Assembly: GCA_011317545.1 (NCBI GenBank)
Contig: WUJK01000008.1
Location: forward strand, 2,418,001 to 2,482,000
Reading direction: 5' to 3'
DNA: 64,000 nt
DNA from: Coniella vitis
Taxonomy: Eukaryota; Ascomycota; Sordariomycetes; Diaporthales; Schizoparmaceae
The position numbers and the translations under genes are program-made. Under the pieces are notes generated by a model. That model did not search any database. It was not told the origin of the DNA and saw nothing but the letters and a program-made list of their open reading frames with translations. Of the stretch, positions 1 to 19,875 are shown piece by piece. Within the stretch, counting starts at the first letter, position 1, and every line of letters starts with the position of its first letter.

Positions 1-468
1 GCGCGAGTGAAGCATGCAGTGGAGATCGTTGTTGCATTTCAGGCGCCGGAGCAGGGGTGGAGGGTGGGGGGACTTGGAGCTTGCGACCGCCTAGAATATG
101 TACATGTATAGGCTGCTATGGTGCTCAGACTACCTCGGTGGCCAAAATGCGCGGTGACCGCGAACAAATGCCATACTGTGACACTCTGAACAGGGAACGG
201 CCCACACTTTTAGCTGGTTACGTACGGCACAGCACAAACATAGCTCTTTTCAGTTTGTTGTGGCTAGCATTGTTGCGCATGCTGGGGCTGTTGTGTTCAG
301 ACTGAAACTGCGACTGCCACTGAATACAATTTAGTTTTGCAACGCTTACAACACAATGAGCAAGATATCAATTTGACATGGTTTACATTTCCTTTTGCAT
401 GGTGATGGAGGCATCCCGGACTTAAACACTGATAGGACAAGGTGACAAAGTTTTGCTGTATTATGAGA
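1..468. other. Intergenic, left edge of window
   Basis: No reading frame here looks like a protein. It lies downstream of the minus-strand uL15m gene, so it should hold that gene's 3' untranslated region and terminator. No repeat or RNA gene was recognised. Confidence 0.6.
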
Positions 469-1528
469 CTAACGAAGTGAGAAGAGCTTCTTGTCGCTCT
501 GCTCCGCCGTCTTGGCCTTGACAACCTTCTTCTTGATTGTCTTGCTGGGCACTTGGAAGAATAAACTGGGCGACTCGCCCGGCTTAAGCTGGTGGCTCAA
601 GTAACCTCTGTGAGCCGGATCGCGGTAGTACTCAATATGCCAACGGCCGACGGGGTCCGGCAGACGGTACAGATACGGCGCCGCGTTCAGCTTCTCCAGC
701 GCTGGTTCAACGAACTCCTTGCCCAGCGGCAGCGGCGTGCTCGTGTTGACACTCTTGCCTGCAATCAACTTACGAATGGCGTCCTTCGTGTAGTAACGCG
801 TGACAACTTTGCCACCAGCCGCCTCGATCGCCTCGATCGCCTTTGCAGAGGCCCGCGAAACGCAAATATCGATGGGTTGCTTGATGATGGCCTCGCCCTC
901 CTGGGGCTTCTCGTAACGTCCGTGGGCGAGCAGCTTGATGCCGTCTGGAATACGCCCAATCAGCTTCGCTTTGATGAGCTCTTTGGGCGTAATCGGTTGG
1001 CTTGGATCGATGCGGCCTGCGTCAATCCACGCTTGCAGACGTGTGAGGTTGACGTGTGCTATGTTTTCCTTGCCACTATGCAAAAGCAGATTGTGTTAGC
1101 ATTCTGTGGCAACACCGAATCAAAGAAGCCCGCAATAGGCAGAAGCTGCACGAGGGAGAGACTTGCTGGTTTGTGAAGCCCATCCGCCCATGCTTGAAGA
1201 TCAACGGCGTCTGACCACCCTGGAACCAAGGCTTGACTTTTCCGTGTTGTCCCTGACCCTTGTGACCACGACCAGACGTCTTGCCGTATCCAGATGACGC
1301 ACCACGACCTTTTCGGATCCGCTTGTTGTAGGCACCCCGGTTGTCGCGCAGGTCGCTCAGAATCGAGGCGTGCCGTGTTTGCGACAGCGTTTTGGCTTGT
1401 GGTTTTTGATGTATGGAGAGGGCAGCAAAGAGCGACGTCAAAGGCGTCGCCGTCGCCGCATGCCCAGTCCGCTCAATCGACGTCTTGCAGCATCTTACGA
1501 TGTGCGATGCTGGTATTCTTGGTGGCAT
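469..1528 (-). CDS. Mitochondrial large-subunit ribosomal protein uL15m
   Basis: Two exons: 1528-1167 and 1075-469, giving 322 residues. The protein is a bacterial-type L15 (yeast MRPL10 equivalent) that would help build the peptidyl-transferase side of the mitochondrial large ribosomal subunit. The N-terminal ~50 residues are rich in Arg, Ser, Thr and Ala with almost no acids, as in a mitochondrial presequence. They are followed by the L15 hallmarks: a Gly/Arg/Lys-rich segment (RKGRGASSGYGKTSGRGHKG), GGQTPL and KHGRMGFTN, then a long C-terminal globular part. The ATG at 1528 is chosen because the upstream in-frame stretch is not protein-like and the presequence begins right after it. The intron (1076-1166, 91 nt) uses a GC donor (GCAAGT) with a GCTAAC branch and a TAG acceptor. 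Only this junction keeps the frame and restores the family sequence (FTN-HGKENI). It lies in tandem downstream of eIF3c. Confidence 0.92.
1076..1166 (-). other. GC-AG intron of uL15m
   Basis: On the minus strand the intron starts GCAAGT and ends GCATAG, with GCTAACAC as a likely branch point about 20 nt before the acceptor. The nearby GT dinucleotides (GTCTCT, GTGCAG) give either a wrong frame or poor family agreement, so the GC donor is the best reading. GCAAGT is the standard sequence of the minor GC-AG intron class. Confidence 0.8.
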
Positions 1529-2059
1529 GATCGGTGCGTTGTGGGTTGTGGTGGGGAGTTCGTGGCCGCCGAGTCTTGGTTCAGCAAGCGCATGAGCTTC
1601 GTGAATTTTGAAGGTGCAACCCGCGATTTTGCCTGCCGCTGCGTATCTAATCGGAAACACCAGCAATCCCTGCCACCTATCGAAATGGGAATCACCACAA
1701 CTCGAGCCCAATATAAAAGAAGAATATGCCTAACATGATTTACTACAGTGTTGCTTTTTCATAGATATATAGGTTGTGCGGTTGTTATCCAGACAAGAGG
1801 CGTGAAGAAATTAAAATCCGTGACTTGAAATCGCCCGATACTTTCAGACCATATATGCCTTAACGATCACAATTCACGACCGGCGGGTGCATAGCAAACA
1901 GCACGCATTAACACAAGATCATCAATTCAGTCTACTTGAACACGCAGCTCCTAATCATGAGATGCCTATCCTTTTTCCATCTCCATAGCAAGCACGACCG
2001 GTCCCATGCAATTAAGCCGCGGAAAGACTAAACTCCAAAAGCAGAACAACGTAGTACAT
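1529..2059. other. Intergenic: uL15m promoter and eIF3c 3' region
   Basis: About 530 bases without a gene. Because both neighbours are on the minus strand, this should contain the eIF3c terminator and the uL15m promoter. It includes AT-rich stretches around 1730-1830. No specific site was recognised. Confidence 0.5.
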
Positions 2060-4779
2060 CTATCCACGAACAGCAGCTCCAAGGGCGCCACCCGTGAACT
2101 GAGTGCCTCCAGTCTGCCTGGGTCCTGTACCGCCGGTTCTTGGGCCACCGCGTCCGCCCCTAGCGCCACCACGACCGCCGCGTCCGCCGCCGCGTGTCGA
2201 GCGCTCAAAGGCGTTCGACGAGCCCTGTGTCCGCTGCTCAAGAGTTCGCTCGTTCGTCTCAATGAGGCTGCTGGCCTTGTCTGACAGGGCCATGGCGAGG
2301 TTCTGGAGACGGCTGAGCTCGACGCCCTTGCGGAAGATGACAGTCTTGGTGACCTGGTCGAGAGCAGCTGCCAACTCCTCGTGGCTGATCATCTTGCTCA
2401 CAATCGCTGCTGTCTTTCTTGGCTCAAGCTCGAACATGTTGCTGAGGGTCTCGATGGCGAGAGTGTCGTAGAAGGGAGCGTAGGTGAACAGGTAGGTACG
2501 GAGGCCTTCCTCCTGGATCTGCTTAGCAAGCATGGTCTTGATGTCATCCGTGTTGGGCATCAGTTCCCAAATTTTGATGGCATGGATGAACTCGGTTGCC
2601 TTCTTCCACTCGCCGGCAGCCAGAGCCTTGGATGCCTGCATGACGTGATCCCTTGTGTTCTCTGGAGGGCCGGTGAAAATCTGGCGCTCGTGGTACTCCA
2701 ACATGCGGCGGTAAGTCTTGCTGATGACCCGCTTCTTGATATCGGGCGACGAGCCAATGTGGGCTAGTAGAGGAATCTCGAGGAGCATGCTGCAAGTCAG
2801 GTACACGCACTCCAAGAGCTCCAGGTTGATGTGCATGTGGAAAGGCAGCTGTCGTTGCCTCTCCAAGCGCTCCTGCTCAGGTGACACTTGGCTATAACGC
2901 TGAATCATCACACCCTGAGCAAGGAGCTCCTTCTGACGACCACTGCCGCAGATCTCCTGAAGGGTGTTCTGGGCATCGTACACAAGACCCTTGCGGAAGG
3001 CGCAAAGACCAACTTGCACAAGGGTGCGGTTGTACAGAATTTGCGACGCCACATTGAAACTGGAGATGTTCTCTTGCAAGTGAGACATGAGCATCAGGTC
3101 ACGGGCCTTGTAGTAGTTGTCGTGGAGAGCGAGGAAGTAGATGTGGCACAGCATAGCGCGGGCTCGGTGGTAGCCTTCGCCGTTGGCAAAGAGGTAGTTG
3201 CTGAGAGTGTTGACAAGTTCTGAGGACTCAGCAGTTGTCGCGCGAGGTGTGATGGTCGAGTCAACGTTAGAGGGGATCGCCTTCCAGGAGTTCTCCTCGA
3301 GGGTCTTCACGACTTGAGAGGGCTACCGACGAGTTAGTGCTTGATTCGATACACACGTATTGCGAGACTTGAAATTGAAGCAACATACCTTGAAGTAGAT
3401 GTGCTCCAGACGACGGCTGACGATGCGGTTGACGCTGTCCTGGTCAATCTCCAATGCCTCGTCCTTGCGCAGCATTTCGTAGTACAGCTGAGACTTGAAA
3501 ATCAAGTTGTAGAGGGCGGTCTCATCGGTCAGGCGTTCAATGTACTCCGAGGTGTGAGGGTCAATGTTTTGCAGGGAGCGAGTCAGCTCATCGTCGAGGC
3601 GCTCAATGTACGAGACCACGCTTCCAGGAACCTTGATGTACTTCTGGCCCTCCTGGAGAGCTGGGGGAGCATCGTCATTGTCCCATTCTTCGGCATTCTC
3701 AATGACAACATAGTCGCGGTTTTCGTTCAGCGTGTTCAGAAGAAGGCCGAGCTCCTTCTCGGCGGCTTTCCAGTGCTCCACGGGCATGGATGTCGTGGCG
3801 CCGGAGCCAAGATCGAAGCGGGTGGAAACCAGAGTCAGCAGGACGCGAATCCGTTGGTAAGGCGTGTTCGATATCTCGTTGAGCTTTTCCATAACCTTAA
3901 TCTGCTCCGTTCTGTCCGTGTTCTTCTTTCCTCGGGACTCCATAATCGTCCGAAGGTGCTTGAATATACTTTCGGGAGTGTATTGCAAAACCTTTCCACC
4001 TCTTCCAACCTCCTGGAACTCATCGTCACCATCAGCCACGGGGGCCTCGTTGAACTGGTCCCGGATGCGGACTGTCTTGGGGCGGACCACCTCCTCCTCG
4101 GGCTCTGAGTCGAACATGTAAACATCCTTGTCCTCGCGGTACTCTTCGATCTGCGGCTGGTACTCCTTGTTCGTCTTCTTGATCTTTTGCTTGACGGCGT
4201 TGAGACCCTGTGCGTTCAGCTTGTTCATCTTCTTGGGGCTGACTTTCTGCTTGGCAATCGCCTCGTTCATGAAGTCCTCAAGGTCGGCAATACACTTGAT
4301 GTAAGCCTTGGGAGCCTTGCCGGCAACGCGCAGCTTTTCAGCTTGGCGGTTGAGCTTGTCGAATTCTGCAGTCGCGTTAGCTTCACAGTCGAATGCAACA
4401 CCATAAAGCAGCGAGACCTACCGCTCGAGATAATGTTCCAGTCATTGATTTTCTCGGCGTTGGTGATCAGGGTAATGGTGGCATCGAGTTCGTCGTGACG
4501 CTTGTCCTTGGCGGACTTGACTTTGGTGGTTTGCTCGGTGTCGCTCTCTTCGCTCTCGGACCAACCCTCCAAGAAACGAGAAGCACCCTGCTTCTTTCCC
4601 GAATCGCTGTCGCTAGACTCGGAGTCGGACTCATCTTCGTCTTCATCCTCGTCGGAGTCCTCCTCTTCAGACTGTTCTTCCTGTTCCTCTTCCTCCTCCC
4701 CAGAGTAAAGCTCCTCCTCGTCGGAGCTGCTCTCAGAGGAGCTGTCGCCGCCGCTGCGGAAGAATCGAGAGGTAGACAT
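2060..4779 (-). CDS. NIP1: Translation initiation factor eIF3 subunit c (NIP1)
   Basis: Three exons: 4779-4422, 4365-3389 and 3322-2060, giving 865 residues, close to the usual length of fungal eIF3c. This core subunit of the eIF3 complex binds eIF1 and eIF5 and helps assemble the 43S pre-initiation complex in the cytoplasm. The N-terminus (residues ~1-100) is an extreme Ser/Asp/Glu tract, typical of the eIF3c segment that binds eIF1 and eIF5. The middle is helical. The C-terminal third carries the PCI-type region (around LETLSNMFELEPRKTAAIVS-like sequence), and the tail is an RGG-rich segment (GGGRGGRGGARGGRGG). Intron 1 (4366-4421) and intron 2 (3323-3388) are GT-AG with GCTAAC and ACTAAC branch sequences, and both restore frame. 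The ATG at 4779 begins the conserved MSTSRFFRSG start. It is divergently transcribed from PRP8. Confidence 0.95.
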
Positions 4780-5875
4780 CTTGGCGCTGGACCGAATGGG
4801 TTGAGATGGGTTGACCGGTCGGCGGGTGTCGTAGGTGGGCGTTGAGGTTGAGTTGGTGCCCAAGGGGGTGGCGGCTTTGTTGCGACTTTTGTGGTGTTGT
4901 AGTCAAAGAACGGTTGGACCGCTTTGGAGGGGTCAACTTTTTCCGTCAGCTCGTCTCTGTGGAGCAAAAGCTCGCCAGCTGGCAGAAGTCCGGCACCAGC
5001 TGCAGAGTACCAAGTCCGACGCAAAACGTCTTGAATTTCCACCTTCAATTTTGGTTAATGGATTACAACTCAATCAATCAGTTCAGGATATCAGAAGACT
5101 TATTATTTGAAGAATGGAAGTGCGAGTGAAAAGTTTTCGTTCGTAGCGGAAAGGCGACACTCACAGCCTGAGGGTACATGTCAGTTCTGAAAGCACTAGC
5201 AGAGCCTCACTGTACAGGGCATGTACCAAGGACACAATTCGATCGCCTTTTACCATGGTCGCCAAACCTCAGAATGATCCAATTGCGGTAAAGTACGAAG
5301 ACTCACTTTAGCATACAACAGATGATCTTTAGCCAGAGTTTTTGTATTGCAATAGCACAAGTGCATAGCATATATAAAAGTCTTAGGGTACTATGTACTC
5401 TGGTTCTGTATCTGAAAGATGCCTGCCGGCCCGCACCTTGCACATTGCTAAACGCCCGAGCCCCTTCCCTGTACGCGGTACAAAAGACCAAATGCTACCT
5501 GCTGGGGGTGGGGCGAATAGTTGGAGCGGGCTAGTCCAGAAGCATACTAGCTTCATCGCGTGAAAAAGAGGTCGCCATCATCAAGCACCTCAGCTGTTCT
5601 ATGGTAGAGGCGAACTGCATCAGTCACACTGCATTCCCATCCCGAACAACCCTCAGGTCATCCTTGGGCATCTTCTGATGACACTGAAGTATCCCGAGCA
5701 GCTGTACGCAACACAAAAATCGACTCAGTGTCTCGAACACCACTGCTAAACTGCGCGCAACAGGTGAACTGCCCGTCCCGCCTGTTCGCGATTTGCGGGC
5801 ATAGCGAACGGTTCAGTTTCCTCGGGACCATAGACAAAACCGCCTTTCCAGTCTCGAAAGCAGAAGTTCCTCAAC
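4780..5875. promoter_or_regulatory. Divergent promoter region eIF3c / PRP8
   Basis: This 1.1 kb gap separates the start codons of two divergently transcribed essential genes and must contain both promoters and 5' untranslated regions. It holds one copy of the dispersed motif TACTATGTA (5389-5397). No convincing additional reading frame was seen. Confidence 0.6.
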
Positions 5876-13177
<7,302 letters not shown>

Positions 13178-13804
13178 TTGGACTGTTGATAGCATGCGTA
13201 TGGAAGTAGCTTGTAATAAGATGGTACGGATGAAACTTGGGCAGAAACATGGCCGGGGTGGGGTGGGGGACTTCTCGAAGGCTGTGGGGCGTTTTGCGGG
13301 CAATTGTTGTTTCTGGCGCAAATTACTATCTATCTACGAGAATGAAGATGATATGCTGAATCTTGTGTGATTGGATTCATTTCTGTCGATTGAGTGCACT
13401 AAAGATGTACAAGTAGGTTTTTTGAGTGGTGGTATTCTTTTTTTTTTATTCTTCAAACAAAGCTCTTAACCAGTATTTCGTTGTAGCATTCTTCATGCCA
13501 ATGTAGATCGACGTGAAAAGTCATTTCAGTCTCCTTTTTCTTGTCCCCCCCCCAAAAAAGACACAGATTTGCAACGATAATACACTGGTAGCATCAGAAG
13601 GACACAATTTCACAAAGGCCGAAAGTGGATATCGCGCACTTGCTCTCGAGTCTCTCGAAGGAAATCCGAGGCTGGAGGCCCAACGTTGAAGTTTGACGTT
13701 TTGGAGTATCTTGTATTGCATGACCCCGTGACACGTCGGCTGTGTTTGGGCTCCTGCACAAGCGTGGCTAGGCGAAACCGCACGCACAGTTCTCCTTTTT
13801 TTTT

Positions 13805-13841
<37 letters not shown>

Positions 13842-13842
13842 T
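13805..13842. repeat. (TG)n microsatellite
   Basis: An alternating TG run, interrupted once by TATA, in the 3' flank of PRP8. Confidence 0.9.
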
Positions 13843-14748
13843 GACGAGGGTGGGTAGGCAGAGGGGCGGTTGGTGCTTGGTTCTCTTTGCTGATGTTTTC
13901 AATTTTACTATGATTATTATTATCTGTTTATTTTTCATTTATATTTTCATTTTGCGTAGGTAAACCCGAAAAAAAAAAAAAGGCGACAGCAAGCACAGCC
14001 AGGATACATGCTATACTATGTACCTGGGAAGAAGAAAGATGATGGGTGGATATCGGCACGGTGCCTGCATTCATTGGCGACGCGTCTTACTAAGGAAGGG
14101 GGATACAGTATACATAGTACATAATAGTACTTTATACAAAATTCACAGAGAGCCCCCCCCCAGCCTTCGCCACCAGGGATCGTGGATGCAATTCAGGATG
14201 AACGAACGGGGTCAGATTCACAGCCTTTCAAACAAGATGAACGGCTAGTTCCGTCCTGGACGTTGTTGCGTCGTCATTGTTTTGTTGAAAAAAGTTGTGT
14301 ATCCGTTGTTCGTATACTTCTTTTCTTTTCTTGTGTTTTCTTTTGGGGGGGGGGAGAGGGGGGATTCCCAGTCTGCCAAGTACCCGATTTAGAAAAACCG
14401 TACGTTTAGTTATGGGTATGAAACGAGGTTGCGGCCCCTGGGCCCCAGCATTCTTATTTTTCTATATGCTTTCCAAGGTGTTTTTTTGTTGTATTTTATT
14501 TCATGTTTCTGGTTTCTGCACTTCTTAGGGTAGGTGGAAGGCCGGTCGGTTCCTTGAATGCGGTTACTTTTTTCGATCTCTGTCCTGTGTATATTTGATT
14601 TGTTTCAAAGGAATCATCTACACGGTATCTATCTGGGTTTGTGACTTGTTCATTTTCTTCATCGTCTTGGTGTAGAAGTGTGTGTGATATAGAATTCATG
14701 CAAGTAGATTAATTAGTAGACCAAGATTCTAGCCAGTCAAATAAGACG

Positions 14749-14791
14749 GAGGGAGGGAGGGAGGGAGGGAGTGAGTGAGCGAGCGAGCGAG
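14749..14791. repeat. (GGGA)n / (GAGC)n microsatellite
   Basis: Five GGGA units followed by GTGA and GAGC units. Simple-sequence DNA in the non-coding region. Confidence 0.85.
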
Positions 14792-16114
14792 AGGATGCTT
14801 GTTACTGTCAGTTTTCACAGCGATGCTCGTACTATGGTATGTTACAATGGTTGGTTGGTGGCCCTGCATTCCGCATGGCATCAACGGGCCGGAGATGGCC
14901 TTTGGGATGTGGTGGGCCGCCGCCCGCCCGCCGCCGCCGCCGCTAAACTGGGTGGAGGTATCCGATGCGGTCGCGTCGCATTCCCTCCCCCCCTGGCGGG
15001 CCCCTCGACCCAAAAGGACGGGCAGGCTGGGGGCTTCTGTGAAATGGCAAAGGAAGACCCGTGATAGATGATAGATACAAAACCTTTTTTTTTTTGTTTG
15101 TTTTTGTTTTTCCTTCTTACTTGGGTCTTATCGATGACTGGTTTCTAGAAGATTCTTCTTTCTTTGGGGGGTGGGGGGGGAGTTGAGAAATGGGACTGGG
15201 ACCGACCACTGACTTACACAGGACATAGTCTGTATGCGCTGGAGAGAAAATCAACATCTCCCAGCGTAAACGGCCGTATACGAGAAAGCCCCGTGATAGG
15301 TCCCCTCGAATGTGCAATACAATGACAGACGAGAAGGAGGGCAGAGGTGGGACAAGGAACAGTATCACAAGCTGGAGAAGAAGAAGAAGCACCCCATGGC
15401 TTGAATGACTGAATTGGGCACTTGAACAGGTCTGGGCGCAGAGTTGAGCCCAAAGAGCTCGGTGACGAGAGAAGCCAAGAGGTGGGAATGGGGCTCTTGG
15501 CCAACTGTGGGTTATACGATGAGGATGACGCGGGCGACGGCAACGGTGGTGATGATGTATGTTGAAGTACCCAGTGACTTGAGCATGCGGGCAGAAGAGA
15601 TTTCTCAACGGGACAAAGCAGACATGGATGGTTTATTTCCCGTACAAGGTGCAGACAGACAGGCCCAATCCGGGGAGAAGCGTGCTAAACGAGAGATATC
15701 GGCCGAGTCTATTGATACCTCCATCTCTGAGCAGGTCTGCGTAAATTACAACGCTGCGCAGGTAGGTGACCAACTTCTCGACTGTAGAGATCAATCATAT
15801 GCTGGCAATATGGACAAGACTTAGAGGACACCAACTCCCCCCCTCTGCGTGCAAAGCGAATGCGAGGTGCATGACTGTTGTTGCCTGCCTTGCTCGCCTG
15901 GCTCGCCCGGCTCGTCTGGCTGCATTTTTTGCTGATGGAGTCGCTGATCGATAGGCTTGCCCGTGTGGGCTCCCTTTTTGCGAGATTGCTGATATTCATG
16001 CATTCATGCTTGGGGGTGACATCCCGAACATGGTAGAAGTATAATGTATACTCCCAAATGTCACATACACAGCTACCCTGGCAGGCAGTCAGTCTGGTCA
16101 ACGAGTGGCCTCGA

Positions 16115-16350
16115 TTTCTTTTTCCTTTTTTTTCTTTTTCCCTCTCTCTCTCTCTCTCTCTCTTCACTTCTCTCTCACTTTCTCGCTGTTTTCCTGTTGC
16201 TATTCCTGTTTTACAATGTTTTGAGATACCCACCAACCCTCTCTGCCTCGCTTACTGCGGCAATCTTCGCTTCTTTACTTTTTTTTCTTACCCTTTTCCC
16301 CTTTCCCCCCCGCCCCCCGCCCCCTTCCCCCTACCTTTTCGGCTGCCATT
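16115..16350. repeat. Pyrimidine-rich tract with (CT)n
   Basis: About 235 bases composed mostly of C and T on the plus strand, with a perfect CT run at about 16142-16163 and C-rich segments near 16305-16335. Tracts like this are common just upstream of transcription starts in filamentous fungi, so this could mark a promoter on the plus strand, although no gene follows directly. Confidence 0.6.
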
Positions 16351-19300
16351 GAAAACAAAACACACAAACAAAAGGGTAAGAGAATACGGAGCAAACCCCA
16401 GCCAATCGACCATGCGCGCGCTGGGATTTGTGTATATTAGCGGCACAGACGAGGAGTGAGGGCGGGGCTTCTTTTTATTCTTGGGAGGGGGGGAAAGGGC
16501 TTAGGTTCAGTGGGGAAGGGGGGGGGAGGGGCGGATTTCAGCGCATACATAGTACATATATAGGCACTGGAGAGAAGTACTCACTTACTTCCGGCACTGT
16601 AAAACACGTTGCAAAGTCTAGGGGCTGCTGAGGTACTTTTGGCTTTACTACTACTTACTACATATACATACAGTAGCACTATGTACTACTATACATAGCA
16701 TGTACACATGTACTTTGCAAGGCTACGTAATAGAGCGCTACGTACTAAGTACTATGTAGCTCTCCAGTGACCCCACTAAAAGGAGGAAGGGAAGGGGAAA
16801 ATATACTCTGTACCTGCGTGTGGGTACGCCAAAAAGAAAAAAAAAAAAAAAAAAAAAGAACGCTAACTGTACGGCTCTTGCCATTTGAGATGAGAGCTAG
16901 CAACTCCATGCTGCGCTTTGGATCCCAACCCCCCCCTTCCCCCTTTGGAAGTCCTTATTTTGTGGTTGAAGGCGACGAGGCGGGTTTGACTTACACCAGC
17001 TCTATCAGGGTAGTAATGAGACGGGAGCAGCGTAATGGACACAAGATGCTCATGAAAGTGTAGCAAGCGGAACGGGGCTGTAGAAGAAGGAGTAGGAGGA
17101 GGAGGAGGAGCAGGTGGAGGTCGGTCGAGATCAGATGGATGGGAACCCCCCTCTGGGAAAGTTTGATCGGCCAGTCGCAAGTGGATTATGCCTTGTTGGG
17201 CCGAGTATATCGTAGAGATGAGATGGAATAAGATGAGACGATTTCATCTGACTTCTCATCCCACCGTCCACTCTAGGATGAAGAGGGCGGGGAAAGAAGA
17301 AGAGAGTTTGAAAAGCCAAGACAAGAGGCAATAAATACCCTGGTTGGTCAGAACGAGGCAACTCGATCCAAAGAGGGAGGGTAAGGTGAGATATGCCCCT
17401 TTCCAGTGTCCTCCTCTAATTCTACACTTATACATGTCATAAAGTGCTGCACAGGAGTTCTGTTTTGCTTTTCAGTTTCCAGCGATTCTCTCTCCATGAC
17501 ACTTTGAGCAGGAAAATGAATTAAGAATAATAAACTGGCTGAGATCTTGGTCTTACTTGAGGTTCTCTGCTGGCTGGTTGGATTGGTTTCTGCGCGTGGA
17601 ATTGAGTTTGCATGGACAAGTATCTGCTGATTCGATGTAAAAAGACTTTTGGATACGACTATTCCTTCTGCCATTTGGCGTGAGCGGTACATGTGTAGTA
17701 ACAGGTACTGTAGTAGATTGTGTGGAATCGATTGATAGCACGGCACAAAAGGGAAAGGGCGGGGAAACCAATTCAGCAGCAACCGTCCTGCCTGAAGCGG
17801 CACGCGGCCGGGACAAGGGGCTCAGCGGGACCTCATCTTGCTCTGCATCTTGCATAGATCTTGTCTGATTACACATTCGTCTGCACGTAATGACAAACCC
17901 CGAAAGAGGCCGCCCACGTTGGTGAGAGAATATGTACACAAAGCCCTTTTCTGGTTTACACAGTACAATAACTTGGTTGATTTGAAGAACTTACGAACTT
18001 GGGTATATGCATGCTCCTCCTTGCCCGGCGGCGGACACAACTCGCCGACTAGATGGCACGATTGGCCCCAGCGCCCACGCATGAATGGAAGAGGTTGAAA
18101 AGAATTTACCGAAATACGGATCGGGTATAGAAATCCTCTTCCTTTTGCTTGGCCAAAAGTATCGTCTCAGTTTGTCCCCGTGGTCGATTCGTTTAATTTC
18201 CGGTCTTTGTGGGAGGCTCACCCAACTGAAAGTAGTCAACGGCTACGGCCAAGAAAGGAAAATAAAAAAAAAGAACAAAAGGAAGATCTCCAGAAGGCCG
18301 AGAGAATCGAGTCTGATCCTACAGTCGAAAGCCGAATATCACTGGTCGTTAAGCCAGACGGTGGCGACAAGCTGCTATGAAAACGCCCTGGGTCTGCTGA
18401 ACGGCGACTACCACATCGTACAAAGTCGAATAAGAAATCCGCCAATTGAGGGCATAGAGGCCAATGGGTATTCATTCACATTCAACACTGTCATTTGTCT
18501 TGTTCTGCTGGCACCCCCAAAGTGGCATGTCGGACGAGAGTTGGATTCACTGCCAATTTCGAACAACAACCCGGCGCCCTCTTCACCGCCCCTCCTCCAA
18601 GGAAAAGAGGTATTTAGCAAGAGATGGTCGCCGAGATGGTCATGATCTATGATCCATATTTCGTGCGTCGTGCGCCCGAGGGGCCTTCCCGTCAATGTTA
18701 AGGATGATAAGAAAATGATGACAGCGGCAACTTGTAAGCACTATCAAGGTATGGAGCAGTAGATCTTTCCCCGCTCTTTTTGCTCGGACACAAGAGTCCA
18801 TAAATGGACAAGTAGAATTTTAGAGTTTTACGAGGACTCCGATCCATGCTTCGGATACTCCAAAAGGATGGAGAGGAGATAACTTGGGAATTTTATATTG
18901 AGCACGATGACGCGTGGTCAGATATGGACCGGGGAAGAAGAAAAAAGGAGACGGACACAAGCTTAGCTTCTGCGTGGCAAAGTACTCGAGTACTTTCCAG
19001 ATAGCCCACCACACAGGCTCGTGCACCGGGGCACAGGCGAGAGTACATAGTACTTCTGTACGGGTACGTACCGACATGGTAGAGGCTCAAGTACATGCCG
19101 GGCAATCTTTGTACATACATACATACCTAGTAACTAGGTTGGCGAAAGCAGCGAGATCGAGTAGTCCAGGCCGCAGCTGTTAGAAGTACCATAGTAGTTT
19201 AGTGCATTCTGTCAGGCACCAAATGGGCAACTTAATTCCTTAGGGCCCGTCGTCAATGGCCAGGCGGCAGCTAACTATCTAGCGCGTTCAGCCCTGAACG

Positions 19301-19803
19301 TTAGCGCTCTTCAGGGTCTTGCGCGCCCGAGGACAGAGGCTTGCCAGCAGCCCCTGGGCTGGAGTCTGTGGGGGAAAAACAACACGCCCAGCCAGACCCG
19401 CGCCACGGAAACCGGATGGCGCGGAACGAATACAAGGAAGATTGGTAGGCACAAGAAAAAGGAACTTTGGGCTGGTCGGCCGTCTGCAAGAAGATACATT
19501 GCAATAAGTCCTGGAGAAGGGGGGGGGGGGGAAGAGAGAAAAAGAAACCACTGCGCAGTATATTTGACGCCCGATTCGATGTTTAGGTAACAGAGTACCG
19601 AGCTGGAGGCGGGCCCCCCTCTTCACCCCCTCCCCAAATAGCGCCGACCACCATGTACACAGTACCTAATAAGCCTCAACTTCTCTCCAGGGAACGTCGT
19701 ATACGAGCACTGCCCTTTGGTGGCTGCTGTCTCTCTACCTGTACAAGTACTTGGATGTGGCTACATTAGTCGTGTGTACGGGAAGCTGCTCATCTTTCAG
19801 TGT

Positions 19804-19875
19804 CATGCCATGCCATGCGAGGCCATGCGAGGCCATGCCATGCGAGGCCAGGCCAGGCCAGGCCATGCCATGCCA
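19804..19875. repeat. Tandem CCATG / AGGCC short-unit array
   Basis: Degenerate tandem repeats built from CCATG, CGAGGC and AGGC pieces (for example CATGCGAGGC repeated, then AGGCC four times). Simple-sequence DNA with no coding potential that I recognise. Confidence 0.8.
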
